A stretch of 28,112 nucleotides of DNA, from positions 1 to 28,112 of the forward strand of contig CABUZX010000017.1 of assembly GCA_902496185.1 (NCBI GenBank). Reading direction: 5' to 3'. Shown here piece after piece: positions 1 through 6,626 of the stretch. Position 1 is the stretch's first letter. Each line of letters begins with the position of its first letter. Both the position numbers and the translations under genes were made by a program. The stretch is from an uncultured Subdoligranulum sp. (GTDB lineage Bacteria > Bacillota > Clostridia > Christensenellales > CAG-314). Under the pieces are notes generated by a model. That model was given only the letters and a program-made list of their open reading frames with translations, searched no databases and was not told the DNA's origin.

Positions 1-23
1 CAAAAGTATTTTTAAATTGGGTA

Positions 24-51
24 CAAAAACCAAGCCCCCGTGAAAGGGACT
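24..51 (-). terminator. Attenuator terminator of a tet ribosomal-protection gene leader
   Basis: Read on the minus strand, AGTCCC and GGGGCT form a short GC-rich stem (one G-T wobble) around a loop, followed directly by TGGTTTTTG. It lies downstream of the MRQGILK leader ORF and upstream of where the tet coding region should start, beyond base 1. A second, longer pairing is possible between the leader-peptide codons (91-104) and bases 3-16: 12 Watson-Crick pairs, one wobble and one mismatch. Such mutually exclusive folds are the accepted attenuation model for Tn916 tet(M). The structure is seen; the regulatory role is inferred from that system. Confidence 0.75.
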
Positions 52-87
52 ATCATAATTCTTTGTTCCCACTATTTGATTATAGTT

Positions 88-111
88 TTATTTAAGAATA
101 CCTTGCCGCAT
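88..111 (-). CDS. tet leader peptide MRQGILK
   Basis: A seven-codon ORF on the minus strand (ATG at 111-109, TAA at 90-88) encodes MRQGILK. It is preceded by a good Shine-Dalgarno (AAAGGAG, about nine bases before ATG) and by a consensus promoter. Both the peptide and the downstream wording (a GTGGGAACAAAG block, then GTACCCAATTTAAAAATACTTT) match what I recall of the region upstream of tet(M), tet(O) and tet(W) genes. In that system, ribosome behaviour on the leader controls read-through of the attenuator. The resistance gene itself is not in the window, so its exact class cannot be told. Confidence 0.8.
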   Translation of the reverse strand: MRQGILK

Positions 112-141
112 ATTTTTTTACTCCTTTTCTGGAATGAAACT

Positions 142-170
142 ATTATATCACATCAGCTTTAGGAAAGCAA
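142..170 (-). promoter_or_regulatory. Promoter of the tet leader transcript
   Basis: On the minus strand, -35 TTGCTT (170-165) and -10 TATAAT (147-142) are separated by exactly 17 bases. The start of transcription would fall about 25 bases upstream of the MRQGILK start codon and drives transcription off the left edge. No operator-like palindrome overlaps it, consistent with control by attenuation rather than by a repressor. Confidence 0.8.
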
Positions 171-210
171 GTACCTAAAAGAAATTTTTCTTCCTCTTAT
201 ATGTTAACAA

Positions 211-369
211 TCATACCGGCTTCTTGGCGTTCAGAATAGTTTCTGCTGTTTGCTGTGGTGTTTGGTTGGAATTGTCCAACCAAAAGCTGATCCGGGGTGT
301 TGTCTGTATAAATGTATCGTATAAGGTTTCAACCGTAAAGCCGGAATAGCATGCTTTCTCCCTGTATAG
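211..369 (-). pseudogene. C-terminal gene fragment, possibly a small P-loop kinase-like protein
   Basis: An open frame of 52 codons ends at TGA (213-211) and is blocked upstream by a stop at 372-370, with no start codon preceded by a ribosome site. It reads LYREKACYSGFTVETLYDTF, then IQTTPRISFWLDNSNQTP, then QQTAETILNAKKPV. The sequence has protein-like composition and higher GC than its surroundings. The WLDNSN..TP..T...IL ending reminds me of the C-termini of small nucleotide-binding ATPase/kinase-like proteins, but this is only an impression. It sits just upstream of the tet promoter in the same direction, so it is probably cargo of the same acquired segment, truncated during its assembly. 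Confidence 0.4.
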
Positions 370-383
370 TTACGTCTTTTTAC

Positions 384-404
384 AAACGTAAACCTGTTAC
401 GTTT
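384..404. repeat. Perfect 8-bp inverted repeat with flanking TTACGT copies
   Basis: AAACGTAA (384-391) and TTACGTTT (397-404) form a perfect inverted repeat around a 5-base spacer. A further TTACGT copy lies at 371-376, so three copies of one hexamer (counting both strands) fall within 33 bases. A second palindrome, TGATATA-TAT-TATATCA, follows at 411-427. This is what a DNA-binding site for a repressor or recombinase looks like, but I cannot assign a protein to it. Confidence 0.4.
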
Positions 405-458
405 ATTGTGTGATATATATTATATCATATTTTAGTGCCATTGTCAATAATTTTCTTA

Positions 459-692
459 ATGTCATTCAAAATACCTGAAAAACTATTTACTGATAGTAAA
501 TGCGTATTTCGTATTAACAGTAAATCTTTTTTGATAAGTCTTGTTCTAAAATATAATTTAGACCCTACTTGTGTTTATTCTTGTAAAGGCGTGTATAGTA
601 AAAAACTAAATGCAGTCATTGTAAGTTTAGATGAATCTAATTTAGATTTATATAACATAATAGAGCCACAAGGTCAAATAAAAAACGATTAA
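459..692 (+). CDS. Doubtful small ORF or gene remnant, unknown
   Basis: This open frame gives 77 residues from ATG 459 (an alternative GTG at 435 would give 85). Neither start has a ribosome-binding site. The product has no membrane segment or motif I recognise; it includes a stretch VIVSLDESNLDLYNIIEP. Base composition is AT-rich like the host genes, unlike the fragment at 211-369. It may be a small hypothetical gene or the 3' end of a host gene interrupted by the insertion that brought in the tet segment. I do not assign a function. Confidence 0.25.
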   Translation: MSFKIPEKLFTDSKCVFRINSKSFLISLVLKYNLDPTCVYSCKGVYSKKLNAVIVSLDESNLDLYNIIEPQGQIKND

Positions 693-781
693 AAAAAGTT
701 GCCGTTTCAGTTCATAACCTACTTGTTCTGGAAAATCGCAAAATGACAGCTCTAAAACGGAACATTTTTGTCCAACTTTTT
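692..781. repeat. Interrupted inverted repeat, possible element end
   Basis: AAAAAGTTG near 693-701 is mirrored by CAACTTTTT at 772-780, and inside these GCCGTTT (701-707) is mirrored imperfectly by AAAACGG (754-760). The roughly 45 bases between hold no ORF. The arrangement could be a degenerate hairpin RNA or the end of a mobile element, placed between the acquired left segment and the tRNA-Asn gene. Nothing else supportable lies between 693 and 830. Confidence 0.3.
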
Positions 782-831
782 GACTGAATAATTATTCCAT
801 TTTGCACTATTTATGCAGTTTTTAATGAATA

Positions 832-864
832 AAAAAGACGAGATTGAATAAATCTCGTCTTTTT
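832..864. terminator. Bidirectional intrinsic terminator after tRNA-Asn
   Basis: AAAAAGACGAGATT and AATCTCGTCTTTTT form a near-perfect stem with a 5-base loop (GAATA). It has an A-tract on one side and a T-tract on the other, so it can act in both directions. On the minus strand it lies about 30 bases beyond the tRNA-Asn 3' end, where a tRNA terminator is expected. Confidence 0.85.
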
Positions 865-895
865 ATGCACTGACAGCTATTTTATCAATGCAAGA

Positions 896-971
896 TGGCT
901 GCCTCTGTCAGACTCGAACTGACGACAACGCGGTTAACAGCCGCGGGCTCTACCGACTGAGCTAAGAGGCA
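896..971 (-). tRNA. tRNA-Asn (anticodon GUU)
   Basis: The 76-nt gene includes an encoded CCA (898-896). The acceptor arms TGCCTCT and AGAGGCA pair perfectly, with discriminator G. The D-loop region reads TAGCTCAGTCGGTAGAGC, and the T-loop contains GTTCGAGTC. The anticodon loop CTGTTAA (940-934) gives anticodon GTT at 938-936, hence Asn. This tRNA decodes AAC/AAU and is the kind normally carrying t6A37 and queuosine34; genes for t6A synthesis (tsaC, tsaE, tsaB) and queuosine precursor uptake (queT) lie in the same window. Confidence 0.95.
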
Positions 972-997
972 ATGTATCTCGTGTTTTTAGCAAAAGT

Positions 998-1026
998 ATA
1001 TTATCACTTTAGATTAAATATGTCAA
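998..1026 (-). promoter_or_regulatory. Promoter of tRNA-Asn
   Basis: On the minus strand, a perfect -35 TTGACA (1026-1021) and -10 TAATAT (1003-998) are spaced by 17 bases. Transcription should start about 20 bases before the mature tRNA 5' end at 971. It is divergent from the tsaC promoter, about 64 bases away. Confidence 0.85.
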
Positions 1027-1089
1027 ACGTTTTTAGCAAAAAAAGTTAATTTTTTTTAGAAACATTTCTACACAATTTATTGGTTATGG

Positions 1090-1118
1090 TTGACACTTTT
1101 TTTTAAATTTGTTAAAAT
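1090..1118 (+). promoter_or_regulatory. Promoter of tsaC, giving a leaderless mRNA
   Basis: -35 TTGACA (1090-1095), a 17-base spacer and -10 TAAAAT (1113-1118). Only seven bases separate the -10 box from ATG 1126, so transcription is predicted to start at or next to the start codon. No Shine-Dalgarno is present. The longer reading from TTG 1090 would translate the -35 box itself and can be dismissed. Confidence 0.8.
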
Positions 1119-1125
1119 TAATCAA

Positions 1126-2124
1126 ATGAAGACTTTGATAAGAAGATTGAATTTTTTCAGTCTTATTTCGGCAAAAAAACTCGTTGGTTCTAGTCAATTA
1201 GTGGCATTTCCGACGGAAACCGTCTACGGTTTAGGCGCAAATGTTTTTGACGAAGAAGCCATAGCAAAAATTTTTATTGCAAAGGGGCGACCTCAGGATA
1301 ATCCGCTGATTGCTCACGTTTGCAACAAAAAGCAAATAACTTTGCTTGCAAGACATATCAATGCGGACGCTCAAAAAATCATTGATAATTTTATGCCGGG
1401 TAGTATTACTGTAGTGTTGCCAAAACTGCCAACCGTGCCACAAAGCGCCACTGCAGGATTGGATACCGTTGCAATTAGGATGCCAAAAAGCAGTCAGGCA
1501 AGGCGTTTTATTTCCGCTTGCGGTACGCCCATTGTTGCACCTTCGGCAAACATAAGCGGTAGACCAAGCCCAACAACAGCGGAAGAAGTTTTTGCCGATA
1601 TGGACGGCAAAATTCCACTCATACTAAAGGGCAAAAAATCTCAGGTAGGTATTGAGTCTACGGTGATTGATTGCACGGGCGACGTACCCGTTATATTGCG
1701 TCCCGGCATCATTACAAAAAGCAGTATAGAAAAGCTTTTGGGCAAGCAGGTAGAAGTTTTGACTAATACTACTCAAAAAGTAAACAGTCCTGGTGTACGT
1801 TATAAGCATTATTCGCCGAACTGTCCTTGTGTGTTGAGTAGGGACGGGGACTCAAAAAAGGCTTTTGAACATTACATTTTGCAAAAGAAAAGCGGAAAAA
1901 ATCCCGTCATCTTTTGTCTTGATGAGCAAAAACAACTTTTTAAAGGTTGCGAAACTGTTTCACTTGGAGTTTTCGAGCAGGAATTTGCTTGCAATTTGTA
2001 CGGCGCGTTGCGTAGTGCTGAACAAAAATACGATTATATAATAATAATATGGTATTCCAAGACGGAATTTGCTGATAGCGTATACAATAGGCTGGAAAGA
2101 GTAGCGGGGCACAATTTTATTTGA
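1126..2124 (+). CDS. tsaC: L-threonylcarbamoyladenylate synthase (Sua5/YwlC type)
   Basis: The product (332 residues) makes threonylcarbamoyl-AMP from threonine, bicarbonate and ATP, the first step of t6A37 modification of ANN-decoding tRNAs in the cytoplasm. The YrdC domain (about residues 15-210) shows FPTETVYGLGANVF, KGRPQDNPL, SANISGRPSPT and STVIDCTG. A shorter C-terminal Sua5 domain follows from about residue 230 (VNSPGVRYKHYSPNCP linker), so this is the two-domain Sua5 form rather than the short TsaC form. I chose ATG 1126 because the upstream alternative overlaps the promoter. The gene is monocistronic or first in line: a weak AT-rich hairpin and a new promoter follow it. The partner genes tsaE and tsaB are at 10.0-11.0 kb; tsaD is not in the window. 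Confidence 0.95.
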   Translation: MKTLIRRLNFFSLISAKKLVGSSQLVAFPTETVYGLGANVFDEEAIAKIFIAKGRPQDNPLIAHVCNKKQITLLARHINADAQKIIDNFMPGSITVVLPKLPTVPQSATAGLDTVAIRMPKSSQARRFISACGTPIVAPSANISGRPSPTTAEEVFADMDGKIPLILKGKKSQVGIESTVIDCTGDVPVILRPGIITKSSIEKLLGKQVEVLTNTTQKVNSPGVRYKHYSPNCPCVLSRDGDSKKAFEHYILQKKSGKNPVIFCLDEQKQLFKGCETVSLGVFEQEFACNLYGALRSAEQKYDYIIIIWYSKTEFADSVYNRLERVAGHNFI

Positions 2125-2158
2125 TTATTATTGCTTAAAATTTGAAATAATAATCAAA
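2120..2158. repeat. 13-bp inverted repeat overlapping the tsaC stop and rpiB promoter
   Basis: TTTGATTATTATT (2120-2132) and AATAATAATCAAA (2146-2158) are a perfect inverted repeat with a 13-base spacer. The left arm contains the tsaC stop codon and the right arm covers the end of the -35 box and the spacer of the rpiB promoter. It is pure AT-rich and lacks a following T-run, so it is a poor terminator; an operator or weak transcript-end structure is equally possible. Confidence 0.5.
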
Positions 2159-2170
2159 ATAATATAAAAT
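2142..2170 (+). promoter_or_regulatory. Promoter of rpiB and probably of the gua operon
   Basis: -35 TTGAAA (2142-2147), 17-base spacer, -10 TAAAAT (2165-2170). The leader before rpiB ATG 2213 is about 36 bases and holds a proper Shine-Dalgarno (AAGGAG), in contrast to tsaC just upstream. No other promoter of this quality is seen until after the exonuclease gene, so the transcript may run through guaB and guaA. Confidence 0.7.
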
Positions 2171-2212
2171 AAATAAAAACACGACATAAATCACTTAAGG
2201 AGAATTTTTATT

Positions 2213-2659
2213 ATGATAGCTATTGCTTGTGACCATGCAGGGTTAAGTTTAAAAGACGAAATTATAAAACACCTTACGGAAAAAAATCTTAAAGTAAAAG
2301 ATTTTGGGACTTTTGACACAAATTCTTGTGATTATCCTGATTTTGCTTATCCAGCGTCAAAGAGTGTTGCTATGGGTGAGTGCGAAAAAGGTATTCTTGT
2401 TTGCGGTACGGGCGTAGGTATGTCAATGTGCGCAAACAAAGTCAAAGGAGTCCGTTGCGCTTTGTGCGGTGATTGTTTTAGCGCTCAAGCAACTCGTCAA
2501 CACAACGACGCAAATATGCTTGCGTTGGGCGCAAGAGTAACGGGCGCAGGATTGGCTCTCAAAATTGTTGATACGTTTTTGGAAACACCTTTTGAGGGTG
2601 GTAGACATCAAAGAAGAATAGACAAAATTTTAGATATCGAAACAAAAGAAAGCAAATAA
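2213..2659 (+). CDS. rpiB: Ribose-5-phosphate isomerase B
   Basis: RpiB interconverts ribose 5-phosphate and ribulose 5-phosphate in the pentose phosphate pathway, supplying ribose for PRPP and so for the purine nucleotide genes downstream. The 148-residue product has the full RpiB pattern: IACDHAG at the start (Asp7, His8), DFGTF, the catalytic loop LVCGTGVGMSMCANK (Cys64), RQHNDANMLALGAR and a C-terminal FEGGRHQRRIDKI. Length is typical. Start ATG 2213 has a strong AAGGAG site. The related sugar isomerases LacA/LacB share the fold, but the GTG loop and HNDAN motif favour RpiB. Confidence 0.93.
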   Translation: MIAIACDHAGLSLKDEIIKHLTEKNLKVKDFGTFDTNSCDYPDFAYPASKSVAMGECEKGILVCGTGVGMSMCANKVKGVRCALCGDCFSAQATRQHNDANMLALGARVTGAGLALKIVDTFLETPFEGGRHQRRIDKILDIETKESK

Positions 2660-2663
2660 TATT

Positions 2664-2687
2664 TTTTGGCGACTTTTGTCGCCAAAA
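2664..2687. other. Perfect 10-bp hairpin between rpiB and the next gene
   Basis: TTTTGGCGAC and GTCGCCAAAA form a perfect stem with a TTTT loop, four bases after the rpiB stop and 23 bases before the next start codon. It is followed by TTTGTATATTT, a weak U-tract, so it may be a leaky terminator or an mRNA-stabilising 3' end that lowers expression of downstream genes relative to rpiB. Confidence 0.55.
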
Positions 2688-2710
2688 TTTGTATATTTAA
2701 GGAGGAAAAA

Positions 2711-3556
2711 ATGAAAACGACTAAAAGACTTGTGATTTTTACCGCAATAAAAACTCTTGTATTGTTGGTACTTGTCGCAATACTTTTTACGGTGGCTTAT
2801 TCGTTGGCAAAACCGAAGCAAGCAGGTGACTTTTTTTATACTATAGGGTTAAAAGGTATTTCTGCAAGGTCTTCGTTACGCGCCGCGCAAGAATCAGGTA
2901 ATATAGACGATTATTACAATACGTTGGTGCGTGCCTATGACGCAAATAGTCACAAAATAGCAGCTTATGCGGCAACGGCAATGTTGTCAAACGATAAATC
3001 AGACAGCTTGTTTACTTCTAAACAATACAATGATTTTGCAACAGGTATGGATACAAAGCTTTCAAGATACAAAGGTGCTACAAATCAATATATAAAAATG
3101 GTTTTTGCTTATTCTCAAATGCGTGTAAACAAAGGTGTTGACGAAAACGGCGTATTATGGAACAAAATACGCGAGTACTGCAAGGGTACGGGTATTTATT
3201 ACTATTACAATTCCGTATGTCCTGTTACTGGCTATATCAACGGCGTTATCGACAGCAAAAAAGCTGACGAAGCAACCGTTTATAGAATTTTATTGCAAAT
3301 GAAGGAAATGGATGAAGGTGAGACCACTACGGGTTATCCGTATTGGCGTGCAACTAAAGACAATACTATGGAATCTTCTTCGGATAATTTTTTTGACGCG
3401 CAAGTGTATATGGTGCACGACGTAAGTCGTTTGATTGACGCAAAGGATATAACTTTGCAAAAAGTTCAAGATTACGCTTCTTCTCTAACTGACGGCGCAA
3501 AATATGTCGAAGCTTTTAATTATTGGACGTTTTTGATTTCGTCGCAAGCAAATTAA
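2711..3556 (+). CDS. Unknown membrane-anchored extracytoplasmic protein
   Basis: I do not recognise this family. The 281-residue product starts at ATG 2711 behind a strong AAGGAGGA site. It has a short positively charged N-terminus (MKTTKR), one hydrophobic segment at about residues 8-30 (TLVLLVLVAILFTVAYSLA) and then a soluble domain of about 245 residues, presumably outside the membrane. No lipobox cysteine follows the hydrophobic segment, so it is a signal anchor or a cleavable signal rather than a lipoprotein. The soluble part is rich in Tyr, Ser and Asp and looks helical, with blocks such as GNIDDYYNTLVRAYD and YAATAMLS that resemble TPR-like helices. It sits between rpiB and guaB in the same orientation. 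Confidence 0.7.
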   Translation: MKTTKRLVIFTAIKTLVLLVLVAILFTVAYSLAKPKQAGDFFYTIGLKGISARSSLRAAQESGNIDDYYNTLVRAYDANSHKIAAYAATAMLSNDKSDSLFTSKQYNDFATGMDTKLSRYKGATNQYIKMVFAYSQMRVNKGVDENGVLWNKIREYCKGTGIYYYYNSVCPVTGYINGVIDSKKADEATVYRILLQMKEMDEGETTTGYPYWRATKDNTMESSSDNFFDAQVYMVHDVSRLIDAKDITLQKVQDYASSLTDGAKYVEAFNYWTFLISSQAN

Positions 3557-3585
3557 TAAAAAATAAAAGATATAGGAGTATATTT

Positions 3586-5043
3586 ATGAATAAAGTTATT
3601 AAGGAAAGTCTTACGTTTGACGACGTGTTAATTGTTCCAAACGAAAGTAATTTTATGCCTTCCGACGTGGATTTGTCGGTACAACTGTGTAACAAAATCA
3701 AGCTTAATATCCCTTTGGTTTCCGCTGCGATGGATACGGTTACGGAATATAAACTTGCTATTGCAATAGCAAGAGAGGGCGGTTTGGGCTTTTTGCACAA
3801 AAATATGTCGATAGAAGAGCAAGCAAGTCAAGTTGACAAAGTAAAGCGTAGTGAACACGGTGTTATTACCGATCCGTTCAGTTTGCACCCCGAAGATATG
3901 ATAACCGAAGCATTGGCGCTTATGGCTCGTTACAAAATCAGCGGTGTGCCTATTGTTGACCATACGAATAAACTTGTAGGTATCCTTACCAACCGTGACT
4001 TGCGTTTTGAGACTAATTTTAATCAGCCGATTGGTAATATTATGACTAAGGAAAATCTTGTGACGGCAAGCGTTGGTATTACTTTGACTGATGCTGCAAA
4101 GATTTTAGGCAAACATAGGATAGAAAAATTGCCTTTAGTGGACAAAAATTTCAAATTACAGGGGTTGATTACCATTAAAGACATTGAAAAATCAATACAA
4201 TATCCAAACAGTAGCAAGGACGCGAAAGGCCGTTTGCTTGTTGGTGCGGCTGTTGGCAGAAGCAAAGACACAATGAAGCGTGTAGATGCTTTGGTTGATG
4301 CAGGGGTAGATATTATTACCGTAGATACTGCGCACGGCCACAGTAAAATGGTTCAGGATGAAGTTTCCGAAATCAAGGAAAAATATCCTGATTTGCCAAT
4401 AGTTGCAGGCAACGTCGCAACGGCAGAAGCAACTACAGCATTGCTTAAAGCAGGTGCTGACGTCGTTAAAGTAGGTATGGGACCGGGCAGTATTTGTACG
4501 ACAAGAGTAGTTGCCGGTATTGGAGTACCGCAAATTACTGCAATTATGGATTGCGCGGAAGCGGCAGACAAATTAGGCAAACGCATTATCGGCGACGGCG
4601 GTATAAAATATAGCGGAGATATAGCAAAAGCAATAGCGGCAGGCGCGTCTACCGTTATGATTGGTAGTTTGTTTGCAGGAACAACGGAAAGTCCCGGAGC
4701 TATGGAATTGTTCCAAGGCAGAAGGTTTAAGGTTTATCGTGGTATGGGCTCTATGGCGGCAATGGCTGCTGGCAGTAAGGATAGATACTTCCAGGAAGAA
4801 TCCACAAAATTCGTTCCGGAGGGAGTAGAAGGTCGTGTTCCGTTCCGTGGAAATCTCGGCGATATGATTTTCCAACTTATGGGTGGACTTAAGAGTGGTA
4901 TGGGCTATGCAGGTCAACGTACAATTGACGAAATGCGTAAAAACGCAAAATTTACCCGTATAACAAACGCAGGCTTGATTGAAAGTCACCCGCACGACAT
5001 TTCTATTACTAAAGAATCTCCAAACTACTCCTCAAACGTTTAA
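3586..5043 (+). CDS. guaB: IMP dehydrogenase
   Basis: GuaB oxidises IMP to XMP with NAD, the committed step of GMP synthesis. From ATG 3586 (site ATAGGAG) the product has 485 residues, the usual length. The barrel begins with LTFDDVLIVP; two CBS domains (about residues 90-205) are inserted, with ISGVPIVD and IEKLPLVD; the catalytic loop GPGSICTTR carries Cys304; GDGGIKYSGDIAKA, MIGSLFAGT, YRGMGSM and the flap VEGRVPFRG follow. An in-frame upstream start at 3523 would run into the previous gene and lacks a ribosome site. guaA follows after 15 bases. Confidence 0.97.
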   Translation: MNKVIKESLTFDDVLIVPNESNFMPSDVDLSVQLCNKIKLNIPLVSAAMDTVTEYKLAIAIAREGGLGFLHKNMSIEEQASQVDKVKRSEHGVITDPFSLHPEDMITEALALMARYKISGVPIVDHTNKLVGILTNRDLRFETNFNQPIGNIMTKENLVTASVGITLTDAAKILGKHRIEKLPLVDKNFKLQGLITIKDIEKSIQYPNSSKDAKGRLLVGAAVGRSKDTMKRVDALVDAGVDIITVDTAHGHSKMVQDEVSEIKEKYPDLPIVAGNVATAEATTALLKAGADVVKVGMGPGSICTTRVVAGIGVPQITAIMDCAEAADKLGKRIIGDGGIKYSGDIAKAIAAGASTVMIGSLFAGTTESPGAMELFQGRRFKVYRGMGSMAAMAAGSKDRYFQEESTKFVPEGVEGRVPFRGNLGDMIFQLMGGLKSGMGYAGQRTIDEMRKNAKFTRITNAGLIESHPHDISITKESPNYSSNV

Positions 5044-5058
5044 AAGAGAAAGAATTCT

Positions 5059-6585
5059 ATGAAAAAAGTACTTATTATTGATTTTGGCGGACAATACGTT
5101 CAACTAATTGCTCGCGTAGTAAGAGAACTTAACGTGTATTGTGAAATTTTGCCTTGGTTTGCGCCAACACAAAAAATGTTAGAATTTGCTCCCGACGCGA
5201 TAATTTTTAGTGGCGGTCCGCACAGTATTTATGAAGAAAATTCTCCAAAAATAGATAATCGTATTTTTGAATTGGGTATACCTATTTTAGGCATTTGTTA
5301 CGGCATGCAGTATCTTGCAAGTAAGTTCGGTGGCGTAGTTAAATGCGCGCCTTCGAGAGAGTACGGCAAACAAACGTTAAAAATTGAACCGTGTACCTTG
5401 TTTAAAGACGTATCTGAAGAAAGTATTTGCTGGATGAGTCATACAGATTATATCGAAACTCTTCCGAAAGGGTTTGAGAGAATTGCCTTTACGGAGACTT
5501 GTCCTGTTGCAGGTATGCAAAAAGAGGATGAAAATATATATGCTATTCAATTTCATCCGGAAGTTGTCCATACGGAGTATGGCAGAAAGATAATTTCAAA
5601 CTTTTTGTTTGAAATTTGCCATTTGACTCGTGATTGGAAGGTAAAAGATATTGTCAAAGATTCCATCGAAAAAATTAAACAAAAATGCGGAGAAGGAAAG
5701 GTTCTTTGTGCTTTGTCGGGTGGCGTTGACAGCGCTGTCGTTGCTGCGCTCGTACAAAAAGCAGTAGGTGACAATCTTATTTGCGTACACGTTGATCACG
5801 GCTTTATGCGTAAAAACGAATCGGAAGAAATTGTCCGTGTGTTTAAGGAAGAAAGGGGCTTTAATCTTATTTCTGTGGACGCATCAAAACATTTTATGTC
5901 AAAATTGACAGGAGTTTCCGATCCGGAACAAAAACGAAAAATTATCGGAGAAGAATTTATAAGAGTTTTTGAGGCAGAAGCTAAAAAAATAGGTAAAGTT
6001 GACTTTTTGGTACAAGGTACTATTTATCCAGACGTTGTCGAAAGCGGTGGACAAACTGGTGTTGTAATAAAATCTCATCACAACGTAGGTGGATTGCCGT
6101 CGGTGGTGGACTTTAAGGAAATTATCGAACCTTTGCGTGATTTGTTTAAGGATGAAGTCAGAGCAGTTGGTAGAGAATTGGGTTTGCCAGAAAGTATAGT
6201 TTCACGTCAACCTTTCCCCGGACCTGGTCTTGCCATAAGGATTATCGGTGAAATTACCGAAGAAAAACTTGAGATTTTGCGTGAAGCTGACTTTATTTTT
6301 AGAGATGAAATAGCTAAAGCTGGGTTGGAAAGTAAAATTTGGCAATATTTTGCCGTTTTGACCAATAGTCGTACGGTAGGAGTTATTGGTGATTATCGTA
6401 CCTATAACTATACGTTGGCATTGAGAGCAGTCACAAGTATTGACGGCATGACAGCCGATTGGGCAAAAATACCGTTTGACGTTTTGGAAAAAGTTTCCAC
6501 TACGATAGTTAATAAAGTAGAACATATTAATCGCGTAGTATACGATATCACTTCTAAACCACCGGCAACAATCGAGTGGGAATAA
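5059..6585 (+). CDS. guaA: GMP synthase (glutamine-hydrolysing)
   Basis: GuaA converts XMP to GMP using ATP and glutamine amide nitrogen. The 508-residue protein contains a class I glutamine amidotransferase domain (FSGGPHSIYE, nucleophile Cys80 in GICYGMQ, and FHPEVVHTE), an ATP pyrophosphatase domain with the PP-loop SGGVDS (220-225) and a C-terminal dimerisation domain with RQPFPGPGLAIRI, ending in the usual PPATIEWE. The order guaB-guaA completes the IMP to GMP branch. No purine riboswitch is visible in the 15-base gap or upstream of rpiB. Confidence 0.97.
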   Translation: MKKVLIIDFGGQYVQLIARVVRELNVYCEILPWFAPTQKMLEFAPDAIIFSGGPHSIYEENSPKIDNRIFELGIPILGICYGMQYLASKFGGVVKCAPSREYGKQTLKIEPCTLFKDVSEESICWMSHTDYIETLPKGFERIAFTETCPVAGMQKEDENIYAIQFHPEVVHTEYGRKIISNFLFEICHLTRDWKVKDIVKDSIEKIKQKCGEGKVLCALSGGVDSAVVAALVQKAVGDNLICVHVDHGFMRKNESEEIVRVFKEERGFNLISVDASKHFMSKLTGVSDPEQKRKIIGEEFIRVFEAEAKKIGKVDFLVQGTIYPDVVESGGQTGVVIKSHHNVGGLPSVVDFKEIIEPLRDLFKDEVRAVGRELGLPESIVSRQPFPGPGLAIRIIGEITEEKLEILREADFIFRDEIAKAGLESKIWQYFAVLTNSRTVGVIGDYRTYNYTLALRAVTSIDGMTADWAKIPFDVLEKVSTTIVNKVEHINRVVYDITSKPPATIEWE

Positions 6586-6626
6586 GTTTGACTGTTTGCT
6601 GTCTGAGATTAGTCAAAGGAGTATAT

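Noticed and set aside
742..758. Minus-strand GTTTTAGAGCTGTC, similar to the start of type II CRISPR repeats
   Set aside because: It occurs once, with no spacing repeats, no cas genes and no tracrRNA-like partner; it is part of an interrupted inverted repeat and most likely a chance match.
1090..1125. Upstream extension of tsaC starting at TTG 1090
   Set aside because: It would translate the -35 and -10 boxes and has no ribosome site; homology begins after ATG 1126.
4573..4995. 140-codon minus-strand frame opposite guaB
   Set aside because: It is antisense to a highly conserved region of IMP dehydrogenase, with Cys/His/Thr-rich translation typical of a shadow frame.
5044..5058. Purine riboswitch controlling guaB-guaA
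   Set aside because: The gaps before guaB, guaA and rpiB are too short or lack the conserved three-way-junction aptamer sequence.
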